Shown piece after piece: positions 1-9,492 of a stretch of 64,000 nucleotides of DNA. The notes below the pieces were generated by a model. The model was not told the DNA's origin. It saw only the letters and a list, made by a program, of their open reading frames with translations, and did not search any database. This DNA comes from Gluconobacter wancherniae NBRC 103581 (lineage in GTDB: Bacteria > Pseudomonadota > Alphaproteobacteria > Acetobacterales > Acetobacteraceae): the NCBI RefSeq assembly GCF_007988885.1, contig NZ_BJUZ01000001.1, forward strand, positions 1,116,001-1,180,000, written 5' to 3'. The translations under genes were made by a program, and so were the position numbers. The first letter of the stretch is position 1, and every line of letters begins with the position of its first letter.

Positions 1-269
1 CGTAGTTCAACGGGCGTAATGGGAAAAATGGCAACTGCCGGGATTCCGAGCTCGACGGCGGGACGGACGTGCTCAACCAGCATATCGAGGCTAACGCGCT
101 CAACGCCCGGCATGGAGGTCACCTTCTGGCACTGCTTCTCACCTTCGCAGACGAAGATGGGCCAGATCAGATCATCGACATGCAGGCGATGCTCGGTAAC
201 CATACGGCGGGTGAAATCATCGTGGCGATTGCGCCGCGGACGGGAGAGGGGGAATGCAGAGTTCGTCAT
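1..269 (-). CDS. hemB: Porphobilinogen synthase (delta-aminolevulinate dehydratase), 5' part only
   Basis: HemB joins two 5-aminolevulinate molecules into porphobilinogen, the second common step of haem synthesis, in the cytosol. Only the first 89 codons are inside the window; the gene runs off the left edge. The N-terminus has an RPRRNR segment and the family's LIWPIFVCEGE, SMPGVERVS and ELGIPAVAIFP stretches, in the usual order and spacing. The start is the ATG at 269-267. It lies 16 nt behind the amino-acid permease gene on the same strand, so the two are probably cotranscribed. The zinc and active-site lysine region is outside the window and cannot be judged. Confidence 0.9.
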   Translation of the reverse strand, partial: MTNSAFPLSRPRRNRHDDFTRRMVTEHRLHVDDLIWPIFVCEGEKQCQKVTSMPGVERVSLDMLVEHVRPAVELGIPAVAIFPITPVEL

Positions 270-285
270 TCCCCGGATCATGCTC

Positions 286-1728
286 CTATCTTTTCGACAT
301 GGCCAGACGGCTGTGGCGAATGCCGTAGAAGAAATAAACAACCAGTCCGACCGCGAGCCATACTACGAGCCGGAGCCATGTGAGAATGTCGAGAGACACC
401 ATGACTGCGCCGCAGGACAGTATTCCAAGGACCGGTATTATAGCGCCTCCCGGAACACGGAACCGTCTTGGCAGTTCGGGTGCGCGATGACGCAGGAACA
501 TGACGCCCACACAAACGATCACGAACGCCAGCAGGGTGCCAATGGAGGTCATGTTCCCAAGCTCGGCAATTGGCAAAACTGCTGCCAGCAGGCTGCTGGT
601 CAAGGCTGAAATGACATGGGACGTCCACGGAGTTCGTGTCCGTTGGTTGAGCTTTGCAAACGCCCCTGGAAGCAGCCCGTCCTGTGACATGGCCATGAAC
701 ACGCGCGCCTGACCGAGCAGCAACCCGAACAGGACCGAGATGTATCCAGCGGTAATGCCGAGTTTCACAAAACTGCTAAGCCAGGAAATATGTGCAACGT
801 CGATAGCTGTCGCCACGGGGCTCGGATCGTTTGCCATCGAGCGGTAATCGACCACACCCGTCAGGACGAGAGAGAAAGTCACGTATGTCAGCGAACAGAT
901 GATGAGCGTGCCGATGATACCCAACGGGATGTCACGTCGCGGGTTCCGGCTGTCCTGAGCCGCCGTCGAGATGATGTCGAACCCTAAATAGGCAAAAAAC
1001 GCCATTCCCGCAGCACGCATCACACCGCTGACACCGAAATGGCCGAACTCACCCGTATTAGCCGGAAGGAACGGGTGATACCTTTCCAAGCGTATATGAG
1101 GCGCACACAGTACAATCACGAGCGCCACGACGGTGACTTTGATCGCCACGATCACAGCATTCACACGCGCCGATTCGCTCATACCCCGCATCAGAAGGGC
1201 AGAAACGATCCAGATTCCGAAAACGGCCGGGGCATTAAACCATGCGTTGACCACTGATCCATCGGGCAGCGTCACGGGGGTCATGGGCGTTGCAAGAAGT
1301 CTGGGATCAATATTGATCCCCCAGCCCGCCAGCAGAGACGCGACATACCCCGACCAGCTTGCCGCAACAGTTGCGGCACCCACTGTGTATTCCAGCACCA
1401 GATCCCAACCGATGATCCATGCCACCAGCTCGCCCATTGAGGCATATGCATAGGAATAGGCTGAGCCACCGGAGGGTATCATGCCTGCGAGTTCGGAATA
1501 GCAGAGGCCAGCAAAACCACATGCTATGGCAGCGACCATGAATGAGATCGCGACAGCGGGTCCTGCGTTCTGACCGGCCGCGACCCCTGTAAGCGAGAAC
1601 AGGCCTGCACCGATGGTCACGCCGACGCCAAGGGCAATGAGTTGCCACGGCCCAAGCACACGCCTGAGCCCACCCTTGGTATCGGCTTCCGGGGACACGG
1701 GTTTGGTCCGCCAGAGCGAAGTGATCAT
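286..1728 (-). CDS. APC-superfamily amino acid permease
   Basis: A 480-residue integral inner-membrane transporter of the amino acid-polyamine-organocation superfamily, close in pattern to the cationic amino acid transporter/YfnA group. The first helix has the family substrate-binding glycine motif GVTIGAGLFSLTG (about residues 36-48), and about a dozen hydrophobic segments follow, with a short basic C-terminus. The SGGSAYSYAYASMGELVAW segment is typical of CAT-like members. It is likely an amino acid:proton symporter, but the substrate cannot be read from sequence. It sits 16 nt upstream of hemB and is divergent from glyA, which suggests, without proof, a role in amino acid supply (for example glycine) to haem synthesis. 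Confidence 0.85.
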   Translation of the reverse strand: MITSLWRTKPVSPEADTKGGLRRVLGPWQLIALGVGVTIGAGLFSLTGVAAGQNAGPAVAISFMVAAIACGFAGLCYSELAGMIPSGGSAYSYAYASMGELVAWIIGWDLVLEYTVGAATVAASWSGYVASLLAGWGINIDPRLLATPMTPVTLPDGSVVNAWFNAPAVFGIWIVSALLMRGMSESARVNAVIVAIKVTVVALVIVLCAPHIRLERYHPFLPANTGEFGHFGVSGVMRAAGMAFFAYLGFDIISTAAQDSRNPRRDIPLGIIGTLIICSLTYVTFSLVLTGVVDYRSMANDPSPVATAIDVAHISWLSSFVKLGITAGYISVLFGLLLGQARVFMAMSQDGLLPGAFAKLNQRTRTPWTSHVISALTSSLLAAVLPIAELGNMTSIGTLLAFVIVCVGVMFLRHRAPELPRRFRVPGGAIIPVLGILSCGAVMVSLDILTWLRLVVWLAVGLVVYFFYGIRHSRLAMSKR

Positions 1729-1837
1729 GAAAGTTCCTTGCTGGGAAATTAAGGCTGGAAAAGAGCGGATTGTTTTTGCTGATACGGGCGTTCTGCGATA
1801 GTGACGACCCCGAATTCATTTTGGAGAATGGACCACG

Positions 1838-3142
1838 ATGTCAGAACACGCCAGCCAGTCCGAACTGAAGCGTTTTTTTCATGCCCCTCTCGCAGAAGTC
1901 GATTCCGAAGTTTCGGCCATTCTCAATGACGAACTGACACGCCAGCAGGACGGCATCGAGCTGATTGCTTCCGAAAACATGGCCTCCTTCGCCGTGATGG
2001 AAGCTCAGGGCTCTGTTCTGACCAACAAATATGCCGAGGGCCTTCCGGGCAAGCGTTATTATGGCGGTTGCGCAGATGTGGATCGCGTCGAAACGCTTGC
2101 CATCGAGCGCCTCAAGAAGCTCTTTGGTGCAGAATTCGCCAATGTCCAGCCGCATTCTGGCGCCAACGCGAACCAGGCTGCTTTCATGGCGTTGGGTAAG
2201 CCTGGCGATACCGTTCTGGGCATGAGCCTTGCTGCCGGTGGACACCTGACCCACGGCGCTGCACCGAATTACTCCGGCAAGTGGTTTAACGCTGTTCAGT
2301 ACGGTGTGCGTGGCGAAGACGGCATTCTCGACTACGAAGAGATGGAGCGTCTGGCACGCGAGCATAAGCCGCGCATCATTGTTGCTGGTGGCTCTGCCTA
2401 TCCGCGTGTCATTGATTTCGCACGCTTTCGGAAGATTGCGGACGAAGTTGGCGCCTCTCTGATGGTGGATATGGCGCATTTTGCCGGTCTGGTTGCAGCA
2501 GGTCTCTATCCAAGCCCGGTGCCATTTGCAGACATCACAACGTCCACAACCCACAAGACACTCCGTGGGCCACGTGGCGGTATTGTGCTGACCAACAACC
2601 CCGACATTGCCAAGAAGATCAATTCTGCGGTTTTCCCTGGACTGCAGGGCGGCCCGCTGATGCACGTGATCGCAGGCAAGGCCGTAGCATTCGGCGAGGC
2701 TCTGAAAGACGAGTTCCGTGAGTATCAGCAGCGAGTGAAAGCTAATGCAGCAGCACTTGCTGATGAACTTCAGAATCGTGGCTTCAACATCGTCACAGGC
2801 GGCACAGACAGCCATCTGATCCTTGTTGATCTTCGCCCAAAGAAGGTCACAGGCAAGCTTGCCGAAGCCATCCTTGAAAAGGCAGGCATCACGGCCAACA
2901 AGAACGCAATTCCGTTCGACCCAGAGAAGCCTTTCGTAACGTCTGGCATCCGTCTGGGCAGCCCTGCAGCAACTGCACGCGGGTTTGGTGAGGCTGAGTT
3001 CCGCGAAGTCGGTCGTATGATCGATGAAGTTCTGACTGCAGCGCTCGAAGACGAAAATGCCGAAGCTGTTGCACAGCGCGTGCATGAAGAAGTGAAGGCT
3101 CTCTGCCGCCGCTTCCCGATTTATGACCGCGCTTCCGCCTGA
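1838..3142 (+). CDS. glyA: Serine hydroxymethyltransferase
   Basis: PLP-dependent cytosolic enzyme that interconverts serine plus tetrahydrofolate with glycine plus 5,10-methylene-THF, the main source of one-carbon units and glycine. It has 434 residues, the usual length. The PLP-binding lysine lies in [13 protein letters not shown] (Lys240). [25 protein letters not shown] and [14 protein letters not shown] give further family signatures. An SD-like TTTTGGAGAA precedes the ATG by about 10 nt. It is divergent from the permease-hemB unit and convergent with the aspartoacylase-like gene, sharing a hairpin at its 3' end. No riboswitch is apparent in the 109-nt leader region. Confidence 0.97.
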   Translation: MSEHASQSELKRFFHAPLAEVDSEVSAILNDELTRQQDGIELIASENMASFAVMEAQGSVLTNKYAEGLPGKRYYGGCADVDRVETLAIERLKKLFGAEFANVQPHSGANANQAAFMALGKPGDTVLGMSLAAGGHLTHGAAPNYSGKWFNAVQYGVRGEDGILDYEEMERLAREHKPRIIVAGGSAYPRVIDFARFRKIADEVGASLMVDMAHFAGLVAAGLYPSPVPFADITTSTTHKTLRGPRGGIVLTNNPDIAKKINSAVFPGLQGGPLMHVIAGKAVAFGEALKDEFREYQQRVKANAAALADELQNRGFNIVTGGTDSHLILVDLRPKKVTGKLAEAILEKAGITANKNAIPFDPEKPFVTSGIRLGSPAATARGFGEAEFREVGRMIDEVLTAALEDENAEAVAQRVHEEVKALCRRFPIYDRASA

Positions 3143-3146
3143 GTAA

Positions 3147-4193
3147 TCAGGACTGGCTGGCGGTGCATATCCTCGCGAGGCGCACCGCCAGTTGCCCACG
3201 TCTGGGGCGATGATTGGGCATGATCAGGAGGCAGTTGTCATACGGCGTGCAGATCAGATCATCACCGTCACGCGCAATGACACTCCCTGCGTGGGGGATA
3301 TTTTTTCCTCCCACCCAAGGCTCCACAAACGTAAAGTCACTACTGCGCGCCAGAACGTTGTCTGTGACGATCGCCGTCACTGCAGGATGATCTAGTTCTG
3401 ACGATTTTCCGGCTAAGTGAATATTTTCGGCCTGCTCAAGAAGGCGCAGGATTGCAGCCTCAGCCACTGTAACCGTGTTTTTCTCCCAATGCTGACCTGC
3501 CTCCAGAAGACAGCTTCTCCCGGTTCCGCCTGCGGACATGAAGTGTCCTTCCTCGATCAGACGGGGGCCACCATTATGTCCGAGATCGGTCAGTACAAGC
3601 GCAGGAAGTTCCTTGCCCGAGGCCAAAGCGCAGGCTAGTTCCACTGACCGCGGACGGGGCGGGACAATGAACAATGGCTCAGATGGCCAGAGCGTGGAGT
3701 GAATATCCAGCAAAAGATCCGCGCGCTGGATGAAGGGTCTAATCCGCCTTGCACGATCAAGCTCCAGCGAATGCTCATGACCAGACAATCTGCCCGGATG
3801 CCAGACTCGGTTCAGGTCTTCATCGCAGTATCGGGAATGTAGAGGGCGTGTACGATCGAAAGCGTTGAAGGCAGAAAGATTCGCAAGAATGAGGGTCAGT
3901 CGGCCTGATCTGGGAACAGGATTGGTCTGTCGCAATCGTTCCAGAGCACATGCTCCGGCGTACTCATTTCCGTGGACAAGAGCCGAGACCACGATCTCCG
4001 GACCAGCGGTCCCTGAATCGAAAATACACACGCCCGGAATATCATGTGCTCCTCCCTGCCATGCAGACAGGTCCGGAAGCGGCAGATCGATTTTGAAAAT
4101 TTCGGCAGGACGCCCTGTACCCGGAAGCTGTTCCGTCAACTGCGGCTGACGGATACGGATCGGATGGTGACGCAACCCTGCCTTACAACTCAT
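3147..4193 (-). CDS. Succinylglutamate desuccinylase/aspartoacylase-family hydrolase
   Basis: A zinc-dependent amidohydrolase of the M14-like AstE/ASPA family, which removes acyl groups from N-acyl amino acids. Visible zinc ligands are His74 and Glu77 in VHGNEYAG and His165 in DIHST; the DLNRVW motif (residues 126-131) is the usual substrate-binding arginine region. The start is the ATG at 4193, which overlaps the stop of the upstream M20 gene as ATGA; the reading frame is open 48 nt further upstream, but that part lies inside argE. The translational coupling to an ArgE-like deacylase suggests both act on N-acylated amino acids. The exact substrate (succinylglutamate, N-acetylaspartate or another) is not readable; no ast operon genes are near. 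Confidence 0.82.
   Translation of the reverse strand: MSCKAGLRHHPIRIRQPQLTEQLPGTGRPAEIFKIDLPLPDLSAWQGGAHDIPGVCIFDSGTAGPEIVVSALVHGNEYAGACALERLRQTNPVPRSGRLTLILANLSAFNAFDRTRPLHSRYCDEDLNRVWHPGRLSGHEHSLELDRARRIRPFIQRADLLLDIHSTLWPSEPLFIVPPRPRSVELACALASGKELPALVLTDLGHNGGPRLIEEGHFMSAGGTGRSCLLEAGQHWEKNTVTVAEAAILRLLEQAENIHLAGKSSELDHPAVTAIVTDNVLARSSDFTFVEPWVGGKNIPHAGSVIARDGDDLICTPYDNCLLIMPNHRPRRGQLAVRLARICTASQS
3157..3191. terminator. Hairpin between convergent glyA and aspartoacylase-like gene
   Basis: Ten-bp perfect arms CTGGCGGTGC and GCACCGCCAG around a 15-nt loop, 15 nt after the glyA stop. No clear U-tract follows on the plus strand. The hairpin overlaps the last codons of the leftward gene, so it could act on both transcripts. 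Confidence 0.5.
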
Positions 4194-5365
4194 GGCGTAG
4201 CGCTGATACGTCGTGCGAAAGTGCGAATGGCGCGGTCGCATCGTTGCAACTGTTCAATGGCAATGAACTCGTCCGGACGATGGGCCTGAGCAATATCACC
4301 CGGCCCGCAGACGATGCTCTCCATACCGCCACGCTGATAGATACCGGCCTCTGTTCCGTAAGAAACATACCCGGTTGTGTTGCTCCCGGTGATCTGTCGG
4401 GTCACGTCCGTCAGGAGATGCTCCTCAGAGAGGGACAGCGGAGGAAGATCCACCAGCATTTCATATGTGATGCCGCCTTGAGGATTATCGTTGCGCAGAA
4501 CGGCATCCAGAGGGGCTAGTGCGCTTTGCAAATGCTCCAGTGCCTGCGGCCCTTCATCACCGGGCACGTTACGCCATTCCACATCAAACCATGCATGCTC
4601 GGGAATGATGTTCAAAATGGCGCCACCAGCCGCAAGCCCAACCTGCATTGACGTATATGGCGGGTCAAATCCCTCCACACGCCGGCCTTGCGTTGCGAAC
4701 CATTCTGCCTGATCCGCACAAATAGCAATCGCGCGGCCCATCGCGTGAAGGGCATTGCGCCCATGCTGTGGACCCGACGAATGACCCGACTTCCCGGTCA
4801 ATTTCACACGGACGGCAAAACGGCCTTTATGAGCAATGATCGGGGTCATGAGGCTGGGTTCGCCAACGACACACAGGGCCGGGACCTGACCAGCCTTTTG
4901 CAGATCTGCAATCAGCTCACGTGCGCCATTACACGTAATTTCTTCATCGCATGTGAAGAGCAGGTGAACGGGTCGCGACAGCTCCATCGCCTGAATATCC
5001 GGTATTGCGGCGAGCATGCAGGCAACGTAACCCTTCATGTCTGCAGCGCCACGCCCATACAGACGGCCATTTTCTTCCCTTAGGATAAAGGGATCGGACG
5101 TCCAGTCCTGACCGTCTACAGGGACGGTATCCAGATGGCCTGAGAAGGCAATTCCGCCTGCTTCATCCGGCCCGATAGATGCATGCAGATTCCACTTTCC
5201 ATCGTCACCACCAGGATAACGCGTAAAGCGCACTCCGTGATGCTCAAGATATTCTTCTATCCATTCCACCAGTGGTAGATTGGAATTTCGGCTCGTCGTA
5301 TCAAAAGACACAAGCGCGGAGAGAATCGCCACACTATCGGCGGGAATGGAGCGGGGGTCTGTCAT
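4190..5365 (-). CDS. argE: M20-family deacylase, acetylornithine deacetylase (ArgE)-like
   Basis: A dinuclear metallohydrolase of family M20A; ArgE releases acetate from N-acetylornithine in arginine synthesis. Metal ligands are visible: SGHLDTVPVDG (His77, Asp79), GRGAADMKG (Asp109), the catalytic glutamate pair in TCDEEITCNG (Glu141-Glu142) and VGEPS. At 391 residues it has the normal length. The C-terminal CGPGDIAQAHRPDEF carries the last ligand. It is the first gene of a two-gene leftward unit with a 4-nt overlap. Close homologues act on other N-acyl substrates, so the ArgE label is the best guess; alphaproteobacteria often use ArgJ instead. Confidence 0.8.
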   Translation of the reverse strand: MTDPRSIPADSVAILSALVSFDTTSRNSNLPLVEWIEEYLEHHGVRFTRYPGGDDGKWNLHASIGPDEAGGIAFSGHLDTVPVDGQDWTSDPFILREENGRLYGRGAADMKGYVACMLAAIPDIQAMELSRPVHLLFTCDEEITCNGARELIADLQKAGQVPALCVVGEPSLMTPIIAHKGRFAVRVKLTGKSGHSSGPQHGRNALHAMGRAIAICADQAEWFATQGRRVEGFDPPYTSMQVGLAAGGAILNIIPEHAWFDVEWRNVPGDEGPQALEHLQSALAPLDAVLRNDNPQGGITYEMLVDLPPLSLSEEHLLTDVTRQITGSNTTGYVSYGTEAGIYQRGGMESIVCGPGDIAQAHRPDEFIAIEQLQRCDRAIRTFARRISATP

Positions 5366-5433
5366 ACCCCCACTCTAATCACGTTCCGGGATGTCGCCAA
5401 AGTCTTCACATCGCGAGCAACCCACGACGCAGA

Positions 5434-6600
5434 TCAACGGTCCAGAATGTCATCAGTCGTGATACGAACGCGGTAGCCGATATGCTGCTCGATTTCGCGC
5501 AGGCGCAGACGCTCGTCAGCATCAATCAGAGAGAACGCCACCCCCTTTTTTCCAGCACGCGCAGTACGGCCGATACGATGCACGTAGGCTTCGGGAGTGT
5601 CTGGCATGTCCAGATTGATGATGAGTTCGACATCCTGAATATCAAGTCCACGGGACGCGATATCAGTGGTCACAAGAACCCGCACACGACCGCGGCGAAA
5701 GTTGTCCAAAGCCTTGTTACGCGCCCCCTGGGACCGATCGCCATGCAGCGTCTCGCATTTCACGTCGCTCTGACGGAGGAGCTTGCCAAGCGCATCTACA
5801 TTATTCTTCGTACGAGCGAAAACGATACAGCGTCCTTCGACGGCATTGAGCATCTTCAGCACCACACCGGGCTTGTCTGTCCTGTCCACGAACAGAGCGC
5901 GCTGACGGATACGCTTGGGGGTAAAGGTCTCTTCCGAAACCTCAACACGCACAGGATCGCGGGTAACGCGCTTTGCGAGCGCCATAACAGGCTCAGGTAG
6001 CGTCGCGGAACAGAAAACTGTCTGCGGGTGTTCCGGGAGATAGGGGACGAGCGCGTTCATGCTCTCCGAGAAATCTTCATCCAGAAGGCGATCAGCCTCA
6101 TCCAGCACAAGGAAGCTGATATATTCGAGAACCAGATCACCCTGCATGACGAGATCCAGCAGACGCCCGTGCGTTGCAACGACGATATCTACGCCATCTG
6201 CGAGGGATTTAAGCTGCTGTTCACGCGATGTTCCACCACAGACCACTCGGGTACGTAGTGAAAGCTGACGCCCCAGCATCCGGCAGACGGCCGCAGTCTG
6301 TGCGGCAAGCTCACGGGTTGGCTCGAGAATCAATGCACGTGGCCCATGGGCGCGCTTTGTCTGGGAGAGTTTTTGCAGGATAGGCAAAGCGAACGCAGCC
6401 GTCTTTCCGCTTCCTGTCTGAGAGGCGACAAGAACATCACGTCCTTCAAGCAGAGGCGGGATAGCCTGTTGCTGGATGGCGCTGGGTCGTTTGTGGCCGG
6501 CTTGCTGAAGCGCGGCGAGCAGGGGCGAAATAAGCCCGAGCGCATCGAAGCTTTCAGGATTCGCGGGAGGCAGGTCTGCTGGCATATCGGGCGTTGTCAT
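5434..6600 (-). CDS. DEAD-box ATP-dependent RNA helicase
   Basis: An RNA-unwinding ATPase acting in ribosome assembly or mRNA turnover. All core motifs are present: Q-motif around SAIQQQAIP, Walker A SQTGSGKT (about 60-67), PTRELAAQT, DEAD (167-170), SAT (about 198-200), and HRIGRTARAG near residue 340. The protein is only 388 residues and stops soon after the second RecA domain, so it lacks the basic tail of RhlE or CsdA. It is divergent from the ELM1-like gene, with a 72-nt gap. Which helicase orthologue it is cannot be settled by eye. Confidence 0.9.
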   Translation of the reverse strand: MTTPDMPADLPPANPESFDALGLISPLLAALQQAGHKRPSAIQQQAIPPLLEGRDVLVASQTGSGKTAAFALPILQKLSQTKRAHGPRALILEPTRELAAQTAAVCRMLGRQLSLRTRVVCGGTSREQQLKSLADGVDIVVATHGRLLDLVMQGDLVLEYISFLVLDEADRLLDEDFSESMNALVPYLPEHPQTVFCSATLPEPVMALAKRVTRDPVRVEVSEETFTPKRIRQRALFVDRTDKPGVVLKMLNAVEGRCIVFARTKNNVDALGKLLRQSDVKCETLHGDRSQGARNKALDNFRRGRVRVLVTTDIASRGLDIQDVELIINLDMPDTPEAYVHRIGRTARAGKKGVAFSLIDADERLRLREIEQHIGYRVRITTDDILDR

Positions 6601-6672
6601 TTGCGCTTCTTGCCAAATTTCCGGCAGTTCGGGAAATACCTTCCTTCATCAGTCATTTTTCGGAGCTCCGTC

Positions 6673-7605
6673 ATGAAAGCACTCATCATCGCCGAGGACT
6701 TTGCCGGGATGCGTGCACAGGGCGCGGGACTTGCGGAAAAAGCGGGATTTGACTGGGAATTCAGGGCAGTCCGCATTCACTCTCCATGGAATCACATGCC
6801 TGCTCGCTTCTGGCCATCTCCGTTAAGGCGCATCGATCATATCGATTGCCCCGATGATACTGACGTGTTGATCAGCATTGGCGGGACAGGAGGCATCATA
6901 GGAGCCGCACTTAGCAGAAAACATAACATTCCTGTGGTGCAGATCCAGAACCCGAGAGCCTCTCTCTCCCGCTTCGATATCGTTGTCGCCAATACGCATG
7001 ACGGCATTTCTGGCTCCAACGTGCTGGTGTCACGCAATGCCCTTCATCCCGTAACGCCAGAGAAGCTTGCATTAGCGCGCAGTGAATGGAATTCGCGCCT
7101 CAAGCTCGATCAGCGCCCATTACTGAGTGTCCTGACGGGAGGGGCTAATGGGCGCTTTTCATTTGATCCTGCCGATGCGGAGCAGATCGCAACATTGTTG
7201 CTCGAATTTATGCAACGGCATGACCATCAGGTTGTCCTGACTCCATCAAGGCGCACCGGGGTTGAAGCCCTCGACGTTCTACACAGGAAACTCATACCTG
7301 CGGGAGTTCGCATCCTGACGGGGGCAGGGGCCGAAAATCCTTACATGGGTATGCTGGCCTGTGCGGACATGATCGCCGTCACGACAGATAGCGTTTCCAT
7401 GATCTCTGAAGCCGCGGCCACGACTGCACCGGTGCTGATCCTGCCTTTGCCGGGGCGTTCTGCACGGATCGGACGCTTCATCGATACCCTTGAGAAAGCT
7501 GGGCGTATCCGCCCGTTCAGCTCCGATGTGGAACCCTGGTCTGCGCAGCCGCTTGACGACACACCATCTGCGGCGAGAGAAATGCGCCAACGTCTGAAGC
7601 TCTGA
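6673..7605 (+). CDS. Mitochondrial fission ELM1-family protein
   Basis: A 310-residue protein of the ELM1/DUF1022 family, named after the plant mitochondrial fission factor but widespread in alphaproteobacteria, where the function is unknown. GGTGGIIGA near the middle of the N-terminal half, VQIQNPR, and the C-terminal VTTDSVSMISEA plus LILPLPG stretches are recognisable and recall GT-B glycosyltransferase folds. The ATG at 6673 is chosen because it starts the conserved MKALIIAEDFAG; the frame stays open upstream only across the helicase gene. Twelve nucleotides separate it from the next gene, so the two probably form an operon. Confidence 0.75.
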   Translation: MKALIIAEDFAGMRAQGAGLAEKAGFDWEFRAVRIHSPWNHMPARFWPSPLRRIDHIDCPDDTDVLISIGGTGGIIGAALSRKHNIPVVQIQNPRASLSRFDIVVANTHDGISGSNVLVSRNALHPVTPEKLALARSEWNSRLKLDQRPLLSVLTGGANGRFSFDPADAEQIATLLLEFMQRHDHQVVLTPSRRTGVEALDVLHRKLIPAGVRILTGAGAENPYMGMLACADMIAVTTDSVSMISEAAATTAPVLILPLPGRSARIGRFIDTLEKAGRIRPFSSDVEPWSAQPLDDTPSAAREMRQRLKL

Positions 7606-7617
7606 AGGGGGCCATAC

Positions 7618-9492
7618 ATGCTCGATATCCGTACTTTCGGCCCTCAGGGTGGAAATGTGCTCTACAAGGCGCTGGCACATCCGGTTGCGGCAAACGCGCT
7701 GGTTGCGATGGAGCAGGCATTCGCGGGGCAAACTCTCGCGGTATATGATCCCGATGACACTGCCCGAACGCTCGCGGCCCTGTATCCCGGGCTACGCCCG
7801 GCATGCATCTACGTGCATGATACCGAGCAGGTTGGACTTCCGGACGGATTTGGCGGAACAAAACGCGCACTGGTGGATCTTCCACACACTGAAGCGGATC
7901 TGGTGCTTGCGCTTTCGTTTGAAGACGAAAAAATGCGCACACGTCTTGACGGGCTACTGAGAAGCAGAACGCTTCATACTCTTGCACCGGCACGACTGCC
8001 GGATAGTATGATTGTTACAGGTCGTCCGTACCTTGATCGTCTCAACTTCGCGACGAACTTCTCTTTTTTCCGCGATGATGACCGCTTCGCCACGCGTCTG
8101 GTGACGGCCAATTACTGGTCCAGCTATGGAGCTGAAAATCTCCGTTACTGGATGCAGCTCTACGATCACACTGGCCAGATCATCGCGAACTGGGAACAGA
8201 AAGTCGAAGATCCGGCATCTGGTATCATTGTGGACAGCTCCGAGGTACGTACCCGCTTCGACCTCCCAGCTTTCACGGGACAGCTTTTCATTCATGTCCT
8301 CGGTGCACGCGGGCATGACGTGGTAAAATATGCTCTGGATACCTGGGGAAAGAACGGCGACCAGAGCCTATCAGTCACGCATGACGCGAATGCGTGGCCA
8401 TCCGTGCGGTACGCAACGCTCCCCGCTCCTGAAGGGGATGAGAAACTGCGTGTGTGGATACAGAACAGCCACGCGACTGTAATTCCCAAAGGCGCCATCA
8501 CGTTCAACCCAATGGGCCACGAAGATCATCGCGGGGTAGATCGCGAAATAGGCCCCTTTGAAACCTATGCCGTAGACGTTAACGCCCTGTTTCCGGACCT
8601 GACATGGCCAGCTCAGCTTGAGATGCGCTCAGGACGCCACCTTGTGCGACCACGTTATGAAATCGAGCAGCGTGGGCGGACACGCATCGCGCATCTGAAT
8701 GTTGAGCGGGATAATCTGCGTCCAGATCCAGCGATAAAAGCTTTTCCACCATCTCTAGGCCGTGGTTTTCTGCTGCCTTTCCCAATCCTGGATCCGAAGC
8801 ATTTCGAAAGCTTTATACAGCCTAACCCCATGTCTGAATCTCTGGAGACACTTCCAGTCCGTCTGGACATCTTCGATGAAAACGGCATGCAGACGGCATC
8901 ACACTTTCTGGGAAACCTTCCGAGAGATCATTCGACTGCGATTGCTCTTCATGATCTGACAGACCGTCCGGGCCATGCCGATCTTGTTTATGACTTTCGC
9001 GATGGCGGAGAAGGCGACGGCTGGTTGCATGCCCTCATGCGGTATCGCAACCGTGAAAGTGATCATGCAGCAGAAACAAGCTTCGGGGCACACATCTTCA
9101 ATACACTCATGACATGGCGTTCGGAGCCACAGTCATATTCAGGCCCACCGCCGGGACTGACAACGCGCCTGTTCCTCAAGCTCGGCCATTCAGAACTACG
9201 CAGCTTCTGCTGCCTGATTCACCCTGCCTCCATTGAGGGAACTTCAAAATCCGAAACAGTTCTTCTCCTGCATGGGGCAGATGGCAGCCTGATCGCTGAG
9301 ACCACAATCCATATCGCTCCGTCCGGTTCGTTTACGGTGCGACCTCACGAACTCTTTGATGGTGCCCATCTAAAACGGGCAGGAGAGGGTGGATACGTGC
9401 TGATCCGTGACCTTACCTGCCGCCTGTTTGGTTATCATGGGCTGGACAACGGGCATGGAGGATTTTCGCTGGACCACATGTTTGGTTTTTAA
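7618..9492 (+). CDS. Large conserved-looking protein of unknown function
   Basis: I do not recognise a family. It is a 624-residue soluble protein with no signal peptide or membrane segment. The first 130 residues look alpha/beta (GGNVLYKALAHPVAANALVA, then LAVYDPDD and ACIYVHD strands); the rest is rich in predicted beta strands, aromatic residues and histidine, such as ENLRYWMQLYDHTGQII and GYVLIRDLTCRLFGYHGL. It begins 12 nt after the ELM1-like gene and has matching codon use, so the pair may act together, perhaps in envelope glycan work; that is inference from context only. Its stop overlaps the 3' end of the decayed acyltransferase on the other strand. Confidence 0.75.
   Translation: MLDIRTFGPQGGNVLYKALAHPVAANALVAMEQAFAGQTLAVYDPDDTARTLAALYPGLRPACIYVHDTEQVGLPDGFGGTKRALVDLPHTEADLVLALSFEDEKMRTRLDGLLRSRTLHTLAPARLPDSMIVTGRPYLDRLNFATNFSFFRDDDRFATRLVTANYWSSYGAENLRYWMQLYDHTGQIIANWEQKVEDPASGIIVDSSEVRTRFDLPAFTGQLFIHVLGARGHDVVKYALDTWGKNGDQSLSVTHDANAWPSVRYATLPAPEGDEKLRVWIQNSHATVIPKGAITFNPMGHEDHRGVDREIGPFETYAVDVNALFPDLTWPAQLEMRSGRHLVRPRYEIEQRGRTRIAHLNVERDNLRPDPAIKAFPPSLGRGFLLPFPILDPKHFESFIQPNPMSESLETLPVRLDIFDENGMQTASHFLGNLPRDHSTAIALHDLTDRPGHADLVYDFRDGGEGDGWLHALMRYRNRESDHAAETSFGAHIFNTLMTWRSEPQSYSGPPPGLTTRLFLKLGHSELRSFCCLIHPASIEGTSKSETVLLLHGADGSLIAETTIHIAPSGSFTVRPHELFDGAHLKRAGEGGYVLIRDLTCRLFGYHGLDNGHGGFSLDHMFGF

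Noticed and set aside
1729-1837. Glycine riboswitch before glyA
   Set aside because: The gap is only 109 nt and shows no tandem aptamer pattern.
1841-3199. 452-codon frame antisense to glyA
   Set aside because: It is the complement of a clearly conserved gene and has no family features.
6346-6672. N-terminal extension of the ELM1-like protein
   Set aside because: The extra 109 codons lie antisense inside the helicase gene; the family start is at 6673.
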